This document shows positions 1 to 9,180 of a stretch of 34,989 bases of DNA, piece after piece. This DNA comes from Calditrichia bacterium. Its GTDB lineage: Bacteria; Calditrichota; Calditrichia; Calditrichales; J004. The position numbers and the translations under genes were made by a program. The stretch covers positions 1-34,989 of the forward strand of contig JALTKX010000259.1 in assembly GCA_027006055.1 (NCBI GenBank), written 5' to 3'. The notes beneath the pieces were generated by a model that worked only from the letters and a program-made list of their open reading frames with translations, was not told the DNA's origin and did not search any database. How positions within the stretch are numbered: the stretch's first letter is position 1; each line of letters opens with the position of its first letter.

Positions 1-2
1 GA

Positions 3-191
3 ATAGTCAAGCACTTTTTCCAGACCATGGAAAACCCTTGCACCTGTCCCCCCGAATTCCCGGTATGTATGTGCGGCAAACAGCCTGTTCTTAAACGTAT
101 GCGTCCCTATTTTCGCCAGCCCGCTTCATCCGAAATAGAAGCCAATGTACGTGCCCGCAGCGCTAAGCTGCGCCTGGCTGAAAAATTATAA
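3..191 (+). CDS. rsmH: 16S rRNA (cytosine(1402)-N(4))-methyltransferase RsmH (MraW), C-terminal fragment cut by window start
   Basis: Frame 3 translates IVKHFFQTMENPCTCPPEFPVCMCGKQPVLKRMRPYFRQPASSEIEANVRARSAKLRLAEKL*, matching the typical RsmH C-terminus (CxCPPxFPVCxCGK ... N.RARSAKLR.AEK); located immediately upstream of ftsL as in canonical dcw clusters. Not in the ORF track because it is open at the window edge. Confidence 0.9.
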   Translation: MVKHFFQTMENPCTCPPEFPVCMCGKQPVLKRMRPYFRQPASSEIEANVRARSAKLRLAEKL

Positions 192-206
192 GATAGGAGA
201 ATCCCT

Positions 207-584
207 ATGCCTGCTTTAGCACGCGAAAACAAGATAACACGCCTGATTATAGGCGGGGGTGTGTTTGGCCTGATCATTACGGCGTTTGCGCTTTATGTAC
301 ATCAGTCCACGCAAATTGAGCTGATCATGCAGGAAACGCATATGTTATATGAGCAGCGCCGGGTTCTCATCAGCGAAACGGAAACCCTGCAGGCACAGGT
401 CAGCCGTCTTTCCAATGTGGATCGGATCAGCGCCATTGCCGGCAAGGAGTTCGGGCTTGTTTTTGATGACGGTGCCCGGCCTCTGGTAAAGCTTAACAAC
501 AGCCGTCCTTATGAAACCTTGCGGGATGAGTGGCGCCGGGCGCGTGCCCGTGATGAAAAACTAAAACCGGATGCAGAGCAATGA
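207..584 (+). CDS. ftsL: Cell division protein FtsL-like
   Basis: Small protein with one N-terminal TM helix (LIIGGGVFGLIITAFALYV) then a coiled-coil-like segment; between rsmH and ftsI; stop overlaps ftsI start (ATGA). Confidence 0.8.
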   Translation: MPALARENKITRLIIGGGVFGLIITAFALYVHQSTQIELIMQETHMLYEQRRVLISETETLQAQVSRLSNVDRISAIAGKEFGLVFDDGARPLVKLNNSRPYETLRDEWRRARARDEKLKPDAEQ

Positions 585-2650
585 CGCAGTCTAAATCACC
601 TTTTCATGGCGGCCGTCTTGTTCTGGTTGTCCTTTTTCTTATCGGCTTCTGGCTTGTTTTGCAACTCACCCTGTTTCGCTTTCAGGTTTTGGATCACGAT
701 CGCTTCAGTCAATATGCTTATAAGCAGTATTACAAAAAAATCACCCTAAAGGCCCGGCGGGGCACCATTTATGACCGCGACGGCGATAAGATGGCCACCA
801 ATGTTATGTATTACGATTTTGCCGCCGACCCGCTGATGGTGGAAAACCGCTCCGCCCTGGCCCGGCAACTGTCCGCGCGACTCAGGCGCGAACAGTCATA
901 CTACAAACGGCGCCTGGGGATGAAAAACCATTTTGTCTATCTCGACCGGCGCGTGCCCCTGGAGAAGGCCAATCCATTGCTTACCATTTCCGATAAAGGC
1001 TTTATCAAGATAAAGTCTTTTGGTCGTTATTATCCCTACGGCTCCTACGCGGCGCAGTTGTTGGGTTTTACCGACCCGGATAACCGGGGTCTGGCCGGCC
1101 TGGAGTTGCAATACAAAAAGGAATTGACGGGACAGGACGGTCAGGCGCTGTTACAGTACAATGCCCGGCGTTTTGTCTCCTATAATATCGATGAGCCGCT
1201 GGTTAAGCCCCGGCCGGGAAACGACCTGGTGCTGACCATCGACAAGGATATTCAGACCGTTGTTGAAAATGCCCTGCGGGATGGCCTGAAGCGTACCCGG
1301 GCCAAATCCGGCATGGCCATAGTTTTGGATCCCAACACCGGCCAGGTGTTGGCCATGGCCAACGCGCCGGGTTTTGATCCGAATAAACCGGGCGGTTCGC
1401 CGGAGGCCAACAAGCGCAACCGGGCCGTGACCGACGCCTTTGAACCCGGCTCTACCATGAAAATGTTTACCGCCGCCGCCTTATTGCAGGAACGCCTGCA
1501 TAAGCCGGAGGATATTGTGTTTTGTGAAAACGGCAGGTACAAACTGTACGACCATACGATCCGCGATACCAAAAAGCACGGCTGGCTCAGCTTTCGCAAG
1601 GTGATCGAAAAGTCATCCAATATCGGTATGATCAAATTAACCGACAATCTGCCGTCCAATACGCTTTTCCGCTACCTGCGCAGTTTTGGCTTTGGGCAAA
1701 AGCCCGGCGCGGGCCTGACGGGCGAGGCCGCCGGTTCCTTAAAACAACCGGCCACCTGGTCCGGCCTTTCAAAGGCCTCCATATCCATCGGGCAGGAGGT
1801 CTCCGTGACGGCGTTGCAGGTTACGGCCGCCTTTGCCGCGCTGGTGAACGGCGGATATCTCTACCGGCCTTATGTGGTGGCCGGCATACGGGACCCCCGG
1901 GGCGCGTGGGTAGAAAAAACCGATGTGCGCGAAGTGCGCCAGGTCATCTCCACCGAGGTCAGCGAACGATTAAAGGATTTTATGCGCGGCGTGGTAAAAG
2001 AGGGCACCGGTCAAAAAGCCGCCCTGAAAAAAGTGGTGGCGGGCGGAAAAACGGGTACGGCGCAAAAGTTTAACCGCGCGACCGGGCGCTATGAACCCGG
2101 TAAGTATGTGGCCTCGTTTATCGGCTTTGCGCCCTATGAGGCGCCGCGCTATGTCTGCGCCGTTTTTTACGACGAGCCCCGCACGCACTACTATGGCGGG
2201 GACGCGGCCGGTCCCGTTTTTGCCCGTATCCTTAATCAGATTTTACATTTTGATGTAAAAACCATCGATCACAAGCTACGGTCTGAAAATATGCCTTATC
2301 AGATCGCCCAAAAAACACGCAGCCTGCCCGATATGAACGGCTGGGAATTACAGGCGGTTCTTTCCCTGCTGGATGAAAGGGACTATGATGTGGAAGTGCT
2401 TGGAGACGGCGCGCTGGTTAAAACGGTTTCCCTGAAGGAAGACGAGGCCCGGGTGGAGGCCGCGGAGGACGAAACCTCCATGGAGCGCCTGCCGGATTTG
2501 CGGGGGCTGACCCTGCGCCAGGCCCTCGGCCGCCTGGATTTGAGCCGGGTAAAGATACGTTTGCAGGGCAGCGGCCGGGTGTATAAGCAATCCCTGAGCC
2601 CGGGAACCCGGGTCTCAAAACCGTTAAGTCTGAAACTGTTTTTAAAATAA
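581..2650 (+). CDS. ftsI: Class B penicillin-binding protein / FtsI transpeptidase with C-terminal PASTA-like region
   Basis: SxxK motif (EPGSTMKMF), SSN motif (EKSSNIGMIKL), KTGT motif (AGGKTGTAQKF); N-terminal TM; C-terminal LPDLRGLTLRQALGRLDLSRVKIRLQGSGRVYKQSLSPGTRV resembles PASTA. Confidence 0.93.
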   Translation: MTQSKSPFHGGRLVLVVLFLIGFWLVLQLTLFRFQVLDHDRFSQYAYKQYYKKITLKARRGTIYDRDGDKMATNVMYYDFAADPLMVENRSALARQLSARLRREQSYYKRRLGMKNHFVYLDRRVPLEKANPLLTISDKGFIKIKSFGRYYPYGSYAAQLLGFTDPDNRGLAGLELQYKKELTGQDGQALLQYNARRFVSYNIDEPLVKPRPGNDLVLTIDKDIQTVVENALRDGLKRTRAKSGMAIVLDPNTGQVLAMANAPGFDPNKPGGSPEANKRNRAVTDAFEPGSTMKMFTAAALLQERLHKPEDIVFCENGRYKLYDHTIRDTKKHGWLSFRKVIEKSSNIGMIKLTDNLPSNTLFRYLRSFGFGQKPGAGLTGEAAGSLKQPATWSGLSKASISIGQEVSVTALQVTAAFAALVNGGYLYRPYVVAGIRDPRGAWVEKTDVREVRQVISTEVSERLKDFMRGVVKEGTGQKAALKKVVAGGKTGTAQKFNRATGRYEPGKYVASFIGFAPYEAPRYVCAVFYDEPRTHYYGGDAAGPVFARILNQILHFDVKTIDHKLRSENMPYQIAQKTRSLPDMNGWELQAVLSLLDERDYDVEVLGDGALVKTVSLKEDEARVEAAEDETSMERLPDLRGLTLRQALGRLDLSRVKIRLQGSGRVYKQSLSPGTRVSKPLSLKLFLK

Positions 2651-2668
2651 ACAGGTCTGAAAGTTACA

Positions 2669-4123
2669 ATGACAACACGACCATTAAAAGAGATTCTGTC
2701 GGGGGTGGCTTCCCTCCCCGCGGAACTGGGGGAGAAGCGGATACGCGGTTTGCAGTACGACTCCCGCAAGGTACAAAAGGACGAGTTGTTCTTTGCCATT
2801 GAAGGATTTGAAAGCGACGGTCACGCTTTTTTGCCGCAGGCCCGGCAAAAGGGCGCCGCGGCCGCCGTGGTCCGGCGGAAGACGGCCGGAGTGGATTTGC
2901 CGCAGATTGTGGTTCCCGACAGTCGCGAGGCCATGGCCCTGGCCGCCCGGGCCTGGCACCGGCAGGAACTGGACAAACTGCAATTGATAGCGGTAACCGG
3001 CACCAACGGTAAAACCAGCGTCAGCTTTCTTATTCGGGGTCTGCTGGAGGCGCACGGTATTTCCTGCGGGCTTTCGGGCACCATCGCCTATTGGGTGGGG
3101 GAAAAAAAAATCGATGCCTGGAACACCACGCCCGAGGCCATAGACCTGTACGCCATGCTGGCCGAGATGTACCGCCATGGCAACCGCGCCGTGGTGCTGG
3201 AGGTTTCTTCCCATGCCATGGCCCTTAAGCGTGTGGCCGGCCTGAGCTTTGATCTGGCTCTGTTTACAAACCTCAGCCGCGACCATTTGGATTTTCACGC
3301 GGATATGGAAGATTATTTCCAAAAAAAACGGGCCCTGTTTGACCGGTTGAAAGAAGGGGGCCGGGCGGTCATCAACCGTGATGACCGTTGGGGAGAAAAA
3401 CTGTGGAACGGTTTCAGTAAGGAGAAATGGGGTTTTGGTCGCCGGGAGGATGCCGATGTACGGCTGGTACGCGCCGAACTCAGTGCCCGGGGCATCGATA
3501 TGCGTATTGCGGTGCGGGGAGATGAATTTGATGTCCATTCCATGCTGGTGGGTGGTTTTAATGTGGAAAATGTAAACGCCGCCCTGGCCGCCGGTGTGGC
3601 CCTCGGCATTCCGGTCGGGACGCTGCAAAGGGCCATGGCCCGGCAAAAAGCCATTCCCGGCAGGCTGGAGAGTTATCCCCTGAAATCCGGGGCCACCGCG
3701 CTGATCGACTATGCCCATACACCGGACGCCCTGGAAAAAGCCATGCAGGCCGCCCGGGAAATTACCCGGCGCCATCTGTGGGTGGTGTTTGGCTGCGGCG
3801 GAGACCGCGACCGGGGTAAGCGTCCCCTGATGGCCCGGGTGGCCGAAAGGCAGGCCGACCATACCGTGGTGACCGATGATAACCCGCGCACGGAAGACCC
3901 GCGCCAGATCATCGATGATATCATGGCCGGTTTTGAGCGGGCGGAAACGGTGACGGTGATCAACGACCGCAAAGAGGCCATACGCCACGCGCTGACACAG
4001 GCCGCGCAAGGCGATGTGGTTTTGATTGCCGGTAAAGGACATGAAAACTATCAGATTATCGGTAAAGAAAAAGTGCCCTTCGATGAAGTGGCCATTATAA
4101 AGGAAAGCGTAAGCCATGCTTGA
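2669..4123 (+). CDS. murE: UDP-N-acetylmuramoyl-L-alanyl-D-glutamate--diaminopimelate (or other amino acid) ligase MurE
   Basis: Mur ligase ATP motif TGTNGKTS, central TNLSRDHLDFHADMEDYFQKK, C-terminal DDNPRTEDPRQI (DNPR motif associated with meso-DAP-adding MurE), GKGHENYQ. Confidence 0.95.
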   Translation: MTTRPLKEILSGVASLPAELGEKRIRGLQYDSRKVQKDELFFAIEGFESDGHAFLPQARQKGAAAAVVRRKTAGVDLPQIVVPDSREAMALAARAWHRQELDKLQLIAVTGTNGKTSVSFLIRGLLEAHGISCGLSGTIAYWVGEKKIDAWNTTPEAIDLYAMLAEMYRHGNRAVVLEVSSHAMALKRVAGLSFDLALFTNLSRDHLDFHADMEDYFQKKRALFDRLKEGGRAVINRDDRWGEKLWNGFSKEKWGFGRREDADVRLVRAELSARGIDMRIAVRGDEFDVHSMLVGGFNVENVNAALAAGVALGIPVGTLQRAMARQKAIPGRLESYPLKSGATALIDYAHTPDALEKAMQAAREITRRHLWVVFGCGGDRDRGKRPLMARVAERQADHTVVTDDNPRTEDPRQIIDDIMAGFERAETVTVINDRKEAIRHALTQAAQGDVVLIAGKGHENYQIIGKEKVPFDEVAIIKESVSHA

Positions 4124-5495
4124 TGTTGCCGTGCGCGATTTTCTTGAACTGGAAGAGGCTGAGTTTGTAAACCTGCCCGAACAGGCTATGAAAATCCGTC
4201 ACATAAAGGGTATTTCCATCGATTCGCGCACCATCGAGCCGCAACAGGTGTTTTGGGCTATTAAGGGCGCTAATTTTGACGGTCATGACTTTATCCCGGA
4301 AGTAAGCGCGCATGGGGCCCTGTTTTCGGTGATGGAACGCGCCCGCTACCGGGCGGAAACCCATGGCCGCCTGCCCCTGCTGCTCGTGCCGGACACCCTG
4401 AAGGCCCTGCATCAACTGGCCCGCGCCCATCGCCTGCGCTATCACATTCCGGTAATTGCCATTACCGGCTCGAACGGCAAAACCACCACCAAGGAGATGG
4501 TGGCGCACATAATGCAACAGCGCGAGGCGGTGCATAAAACCCATGGCAACCGTAATAATCAAATCGGCTGCCCCCTGACGGTGGTGGAGCTGAACGAGAT
4601 GCACAAGGCGGCCGTTTTTGAACTGGGCACCAATCAGTTTGGCGAAATAAAGGTGCTCGGCGGCATAGTGGAACCCAATCACGCGCTGATCACCCTGGTG
4701 GGAGACACGCACCTGGAATTTTTGCAAAGCCGCGAAGGCGTGGCCCGGGAAAAGCTGGATCTGTTCCGCGGCCTGCAAGTAGGGTCGACCATCTATAAAA
4801 ATATGGATGATCCCTTGATTGCCACTTTCCACCGGGCAGACCTGAGGGAAGTGACCTATGGTTTTGAACGGCCCGATGTTGACGTGAAGGGACGTTTTGG
4901 AGAGATGGACGCCATGGGCCGGGGGGAGTTGATACTCAACGACCATACACGCATCGCCCTTAAGGCGCCCGGCTGGCATAATGTGCGCAATGCCCTGGCG
5001 GCGGCGGCCGTAACGCTGAACCTGGGTTTTAGCGAGGGGGAAATTGCCCGGGCGTTGTCCTCCTATGAATCTTTTGAGAAGCGGATGCAGGTGGTGCATT
5101 GGCGGGGCGCCATCATTCTCAATGACACCTATAACGCCAATCCCGCTTCCATGTATCTGGCCATGGAGACCCTGATGAGCATGGAAAGCGGCCGCAAATA
5201 CATGGCCCTGGGGGATATGAATGAGCTGGGCCGGCACAGCGCGGAAATGCACGTAGGGGTTTTGCGCAGGGCCCTGGAATATGGCCCGAGCCACATTTTC
5301 GTGCTGGGAGAAAAAATGAGCATGGCCCTGGCGGCGCTGTCTCCCGCCGGGCAAAAAAAGATAAGCGTGTGCCGGAATCAGTATGAACTGGCGCAGATGG
5401 TCGCCGCGCGGATGAAGGCGGGAGACGCCCTGCTGCTTAAAGCCTCGCGCGGGATACAGATGGAAAAGGTACTTGCCGGATTACCGGCGGAATAA
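4116..5495 (+). CDS. murF: UDP-N-acetylmuramoyl-tripeptide--D-alanyl-D-alanine ligase MurF
   Basis: ITGSNGKTTTKEM P-loop, NRNNQIGCPLTV, NDTYNANPASM motif, ALGDMNELG; follows murE with 8-nt overlap. Confidence 0.95.
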   Translation: MLDVAVRDFLELEEAEFVNLPEQAMKIRHIKGISIDSRTIEPQQVFWAIKGANFDGHDFIPEVSAHGALFSVMERARYRAETHGRLPLLLVPDTLKALHQLARAHRLRYHIPVIAITGSNGKTTTKEMVAHIMQQREAVHKTHGNRNNQIGCPLTVVELNEMHKAAVFELGTNQFGEIKVLGGIVEPNHALITLVGDTHLEFLQSREGVAREKLDLFRGLQVGSTIYKNMDDPLIATFHRADLREVTYGFERPDVDVKGRFGEMDAMGRGELILNDHTRIALKAPGWHNVRNALAAAAVTLNLGFSEGEIARALSSYESFEKRMQVVHWRGAIILNDTYNANPASMYLAMETLMSMESGRKYMALGDMNELGRHSAEMHVGVLRRALEYGPSHIFVLGEKMSMALAALSPAGQKKISVCRNQYELAQMVAARMKAGDALLLKASRGIQMEKVLAGLPAE

Positions 5496-5522
5496 ACAGG
5501 TGATAGCCTGACGGGAAAAATT

Positions 5523-6626
5523 ATGCTGGCAGAATTTTTATATCAATTTAAGGACGTCTTTTTCGGGTTCAATGTATTCCGGTACATCACCGTGCGGGCC
5601 ACCCTTTCGGCGGTGACGGCGCTGCTTTTTGCCCTGTGGCTGGGGCCGAAAATCATCAACGCCCTGCGCAACCGGCAAATTGGGGAAGAAATACGCACGG
5701 ACGGGCCGCAAAGCCATCAGGCAAAAAAAGGAACGCCCACCATGGGCGGGCTGATTATCCTGCTGGCCATCGTCTCCGGCACCCTGTTGTGGGCGAACCT
5801 GTCCAATATGTACCTGCTGCTGGCCTTTCTGGCCACGCTCAGCATGGGCATCATCGGTTTTGCCGATGACTACCTCAAGTCCATATTGAAAATGAAGAAG
5901 GGGCTGATCGGCCGCTATAAGCTGATCGGCCAGATAACCCTGGGATTGATGCTGGCGCTGGTTATCGTTTTTCATCCCTTTTTTGACGGCATCCATTCCA
6001 ATACCAGCATTCCCTTTTTTAAGAACTGGGAGCTGGATTTGGGTTACTGGTACATTCCCTTTGTTATTTTTGTGGTAACGGGCTCCTCCAATGCCGTTAA
6101 TCTGACAGACGGCCTGGATGGACTGGCGGCCGGGCTTTCGGCCATCGCCTTTATCGCCCTGGCCGGTATCGCCTATGTGACCAGTAATGTCAATTTCAGC
6201 AACTACCTGAATGTGATTTATCTGCCGGGCAGCGAGGAACTGGTCATCTTTTGCATGGCCGTTTTCGGGGCCTCGATCGGCTTTTTGTGGTACAATGCCT
6301 ATCCGGCGCAGGTATTTATGGGCGATACCGGTTCCCTGGCCCTGGGCAGCGCGCTGGGCACGGTGGCCGTGCTGCTGAAGAAAGAGCTTTTGCTGTTGAT
6401 GATTGCCGGCATATTTATCGCCGAGGCGCTGTCGGTAATTATACAGACCGGTTATTTTAAATATACGAAAAAAAAATATGGCCAGGGCAGGCGGGTGTTT
6501 AAAATGGCGCCCCTGCATCACCATTTTGAGCTGGCCGGGTGGCATGAGGTGAAGGTGGTCTTTCGCTTTCTCATCGTCGGCATTTTGCTGGCGCTGCTCA
6601 GCCTGTCCACCTTTAAAACACAATAG
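5523..6626 (+). CDS. mraY: Phospho-N-acetylmuramoyl-pentapeptide-transferase MraY
   Basis: KKGTPTMGGL, FADDYLKS, NLTDGLDGLAAG, MGDTGSLALG, MAPLHHHFELAGW motifs; multi-pass membrane protein. Stop codon TAG. Confidence 0.97.
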   Translation: MLAEFLYQFKDVFFGFNVFRYITVRATLSAVTALLFALWLGPKIINALRNRQIGEEIRTDGPQSHQAKKGTPTMGGLIILLAIVSGTLLWANLSNMYLLLAFLATLSMGIIGFADDYLKSILKMKKGLIGRYKLIGQITLGLMLALVIVFHPFFDGIHSNTSIPFFKNWELDLGYWYIPFVIFVVTGSSNAVNLTDGLDGLAAGLSAIAFIALAGIAYVTSNVNFSNYLNVIYLPGSEELVIFCMAVFGASIGFLWYNAYPAQVFMGDTGSLALGSALGTVAVLLKKELLLLMIAGIFIAEALSVIIQTGYFKYTKKKYGQGRRVFKMAPLHHHFELAGWHEVKVVFRFLIVGILLALLSLSTFKTQ

Positions 6627-6628
6627 GC

Positions 6629-6665
6629 GCGGGTCGCGGAAGACCCGCCGGGGAGTCTTCTCCGG
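6629..6665 (+). promoter_or_regulatory. Two adjacent RNA hairpins in the mraY-murD spacer, second overlapping the murD SD
   Basis: GCGGGTC-gcggaa-GACCCGC (6629-6648) and CCGGGGA-gtct-TCTCCGG (6648-6665; one G-T wobble), the latter ending inside ccGGAGAatg. Confidence 0.45.
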
Positions 6666-6668
6666 AGA

Positions 6669-8000
6669 ATGAAAATGGATGTAAAAGGTAAACATATCAC
6701 CGTTTTGGGCGCGGCCAGGAGCGGCATAGCGGCGGCCCGCATGTTAAAAAAACACGGCGCTTCGGTTTTTGTAAGCGACATGGCCGATCCCGGGGAAAAA
6801 AAGGAGGAGACCCTCCTTCTGGAAAGGGAAAACATTCCCCATGAGTTTGGACGGCACAGCGGCCGTGTTTTTCAGTCGGACGTCATCATACTCAGTCCGG
6901 GCATACCCTTTGCCTCCAATGTGGTGCAGGCGGCGGCCCGCAAGCGGATTCCGGTCTATTCGGAAGTGGAAGCGGCCTATTGGTTCAACCGCTCTCCGCT
7001 TATCGGCGTAACCGGTTCCAATGGGAAAACCACCACCACCACGCTAATCGGGGCGATGCTGCGTAAACGCGACCCACAGGCCATTGTCGCCGGCAACATC
7101 GGTTCGGCCTTTAGCGACCATGTGGGGCAAAGCGTCGCGAAACGCTGGGCGGTAGTGGAGCTGTCCAGTTTCCAGTTGGAAACCATAGACAGCTTTAAAC
7201 CCGATATGGCCGTGGTGTTAAACTTTTCGCCCAATCATCTGAACCGTTACAGCTCCTATGAGGCCTATCAGCAGGCCAAATGGCGCATTACCATGAATAT
7301 GACGGAAAAGGAGCTGATAATATACAATGCCGACGATCCCCTGCTAAGCGGCAGGGTGGAAGCGCACAAGGCGCGCAAACAGGGTTTTTCCCTGAAAAAG
7401 GAGAGCGACGCCCACTGGCGGGAAGGGACTCTTTTTTTACATGGCCGCAAACTGATGGAGGATAGAGATATGGCTTTGGCCGGATTGCACAATTACATGA
7501 ATGCCCTGGCCGCTTCCCTGGCCGCGGATGAGGCCGGCGTGGAGCGGCAGGATATGGTGGAGGTGTTAAGCGGCTTCGGCGGCCTGGAACACCGCCTGGA
7601 AAAGGTGCGCGAGCTGGAAGGCGTGCTGTATGTGAATGACAGCAAGGCCACCACCCTGGAATCGCTTTACTGGGCGCTGCAAAGTTTTAAGCGTCCCGTG
7701 GTGCTGATCGCCGGGGGCCAGGATAAGGGCAGCACGTTTACGCGTCTGAACGATCTGATAAAAAAGCATGTAAGGGCGGCCGTGCTGATAGGAACGGCGG
7801 CGGAAAAAATGGCCGCAAGCTGGAAGGGACTGGCCCCCATGTTGCGGGCCGCCACCATGGAAGAAGCGGTGGAAAAGGCGCGGGCGACGGCGCAAAAGGG
7901 CGATGTGGTATTGCTTTCACCCGCCTGCGCCAGCTTTGATATGTTCCGCGATTATGAACAGCGCGGGAAAATTTTTAAACACATTGTAAACGGGTTATAA
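6669..8000 (+). CDS. murD: UDP-N-acetylmuramoylalanine--D-glutamate ligase MurD
   Basis: GVTGSNGKTTTTTLIG, ELSSFQLETI, NFSPNHLNRY, NDSKATTLES; start may instead be the ATG at 6675 (better spacing from GGAGA). Confidence 0.95.
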   Translation: MKMDVKGKHITVLGAARSGIAAARMLKKHGASVFVSDMADPGEKKEETLLLERENIPHEFGRHSGRVFQSDVIILSPGIPFASNVVQAAARKRIPVYSEVEAAYWFNRSPLIGVTGSNGKTTTTTLIGAMLRKRDPQAIVAGNIGSAFSDHVGQSVAKRWAVVELSSFQLETIDSFKPDMAVVLNFSPNHLNRYSSYEAYQQAKWRITMNMTEKELIIYNADDPLLSGRVEAHKARKQGFSLKKESDAHWREGTLFLHGRKLMEDRDMALAGLHNYMNALAASLAADEAGVERQDMVEVLSGFGGLEHRLEKVRELEGVLYVNDSKATTLESLYWALQSFKRPVVLIAGGQDKGSTFTRLNDLIKKHVRAAVLIGTAAEKMAASWKGLAPMLRAATMEEAVEKARATAQKGDVVLLSPACASFDMFRDYEQRGKIFKHIVNGL

Positions 8001-8001
8001 G

Positions 8002-9180
8002 ATGAAACAAAAAGGCAAAGTCGATCTGGTACTGGGTGTTGCGGTGTTCCTGCTCATAATCGCCGGGCCGCTGATGGTCTATTCCGCCAGCACCATTTTT
8101 GCCCAAAACCTTAAGGTGCCGCAACCGCCTGATTTCTTTTTTAAAAAGCAGATGTATTGGGCCTTCTTGTCCATAGTAGCTATTTTGGTAACGTCCCGGC
8201 TGAATGTCCGCTATTTTAACAGGCCTAAACTGATTGTCGCTATCAATGTTTTCTCTTTTATTTTGCTTTTGACTGTTTTGCTGGCGGGCAAGGAGACAAA
8301 GGGCGCCCATCGTTGGCTTAGTCTCGGTTTTGCCAATTTTCAGGTTTCGGAGCTGACCAAGCTGGCGGTTATCATGTTTTTTGCCCATTGGCTTAGCAGC
8401 CGGGATATGGCCGCGGGCCGCTACCGGGAAACCGCATTGCCCATGTTTATGGTGTTGGGCGGCAGCATGCTGCTGATAATGGTGCAGCCGGACCTGGGCA
8501 CGGCACTGCTGTTGGGAACCATCGCCATGACCATGGTTTTCGTAAGCCGCTTTAAGCTGAGCCATTTACTGGCCACGGTTTTACCGGCCATTCCGGTGGT
8601 GATAATTTATCTGGGATTGCGTCCCTATCAGTTGCAGCGTGTCCAAAACTGGTTTAAGGGGCTAAGCGACCCCCTGGCCGCTTCCTATCAGGTACGCCAA
8701 TCCATTGTGGCCATAGGCAGCGGGGGATTCAGCGGGCTTGGCTTTGGCGAAAGCAGGCAAAAGCTGCTCTTTTTACCGGACGCCCACACGGATTTTATTT
8801 TTTCCATCATCGCCGAAGAGATGGGGCTGATAGGCGCGACGATCATTCTGGGCGTTTTTATGCTTATCCTGTTTCGCGGCTTGCGTATTGCGCGCAAGGC
8901 GCCGGACGCCTACAGCCGGTTCCTGGCCTTTGGCCTGACCCTTAATATCGTGTTGTACGCCTTTATGAATATCGCGGTGGTTTCCGGCCTGGTGCCGGCA
9001 ACAGGTATTCCGATGCCTTTTATCAGTTACGGCGGGTCGCATATGCTTTTTATGGGCGTAAGCGTCGGCATATTGCTCGCCCTCAGCCGGACGGTGGCCG
9101 CGGAGCCCGGCATCGGTGGGATTGGGGATAATACCCTTTCCCGGCGGCAGGATCGTTTAACGCAAAGTCTGGTACGCTAA
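8002..9180 (+). CDS. ftsW: SEDS peptidoglycan glycosyltransferase FtsW
   Basis: Multi-pass membrane protein with MVQPDLGTALLL, HTDFIFSIIAEEMGLIG, PFISYGGSHMLFMG signatures of the FtsW/RodA/SpoVE family; dcw position. Confidence 0.94.
   Translation: MKQKGKVDLVLGVAVFLLIIAGPLMVYSASTIFAQNLKVPQPPDFFFKKQMYWAFLSIVAILVTSRLNVRYFNRPKLIVAINVFSFILLLTVLLAGKETKGAHRWLSLGFANFQVSELTKLAVIMFFAHWLSSRDMAAGRYRETALPMFMVLGGSMLLIMVQPDLGTALLLGTIAMTMVFVSRFKLSHLLATVLPAIPVVIIYLGLRPYQLQRVQNWFKGLSDPLAASYQVRQSIVAIGSGGFSGLGFGESRQKLLFLPDAHTDFIFSIIAEEMGLIGATIILGVFMLILFRGLRIARKAPDAYSRFLAFGLTLNIVLYAFMNIAVVSGLVPATGIPMPFISYGGSHMLFMGVSVGILLALSRTVAAEPGIGGIGDNTLSRRQDRLTQSLVR

Noticed and set aside
3102-3110. A9 run in murE (and another at 6478-6486 in mraY) as programmed frameshift/transcriptional slippage sites
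   Set aside because: Both encode ordinary Lys residues (GEKKID, YTKKKYG), the reading frames continue normally, and no alternative product is evident.
2684-6695. Very long antisense ORFs opposite murE (477 aa), murF (419 aa) and mraY (385 aa)
   Set aside because: Their codons are in exact register with the sense codons, so they stay open simply because the sense genes avoid TTA, CTA and TCA codons. Translations are low-complexity (His/Gln/Gly rich) and resemble no family; the sense genes are unambiguous.
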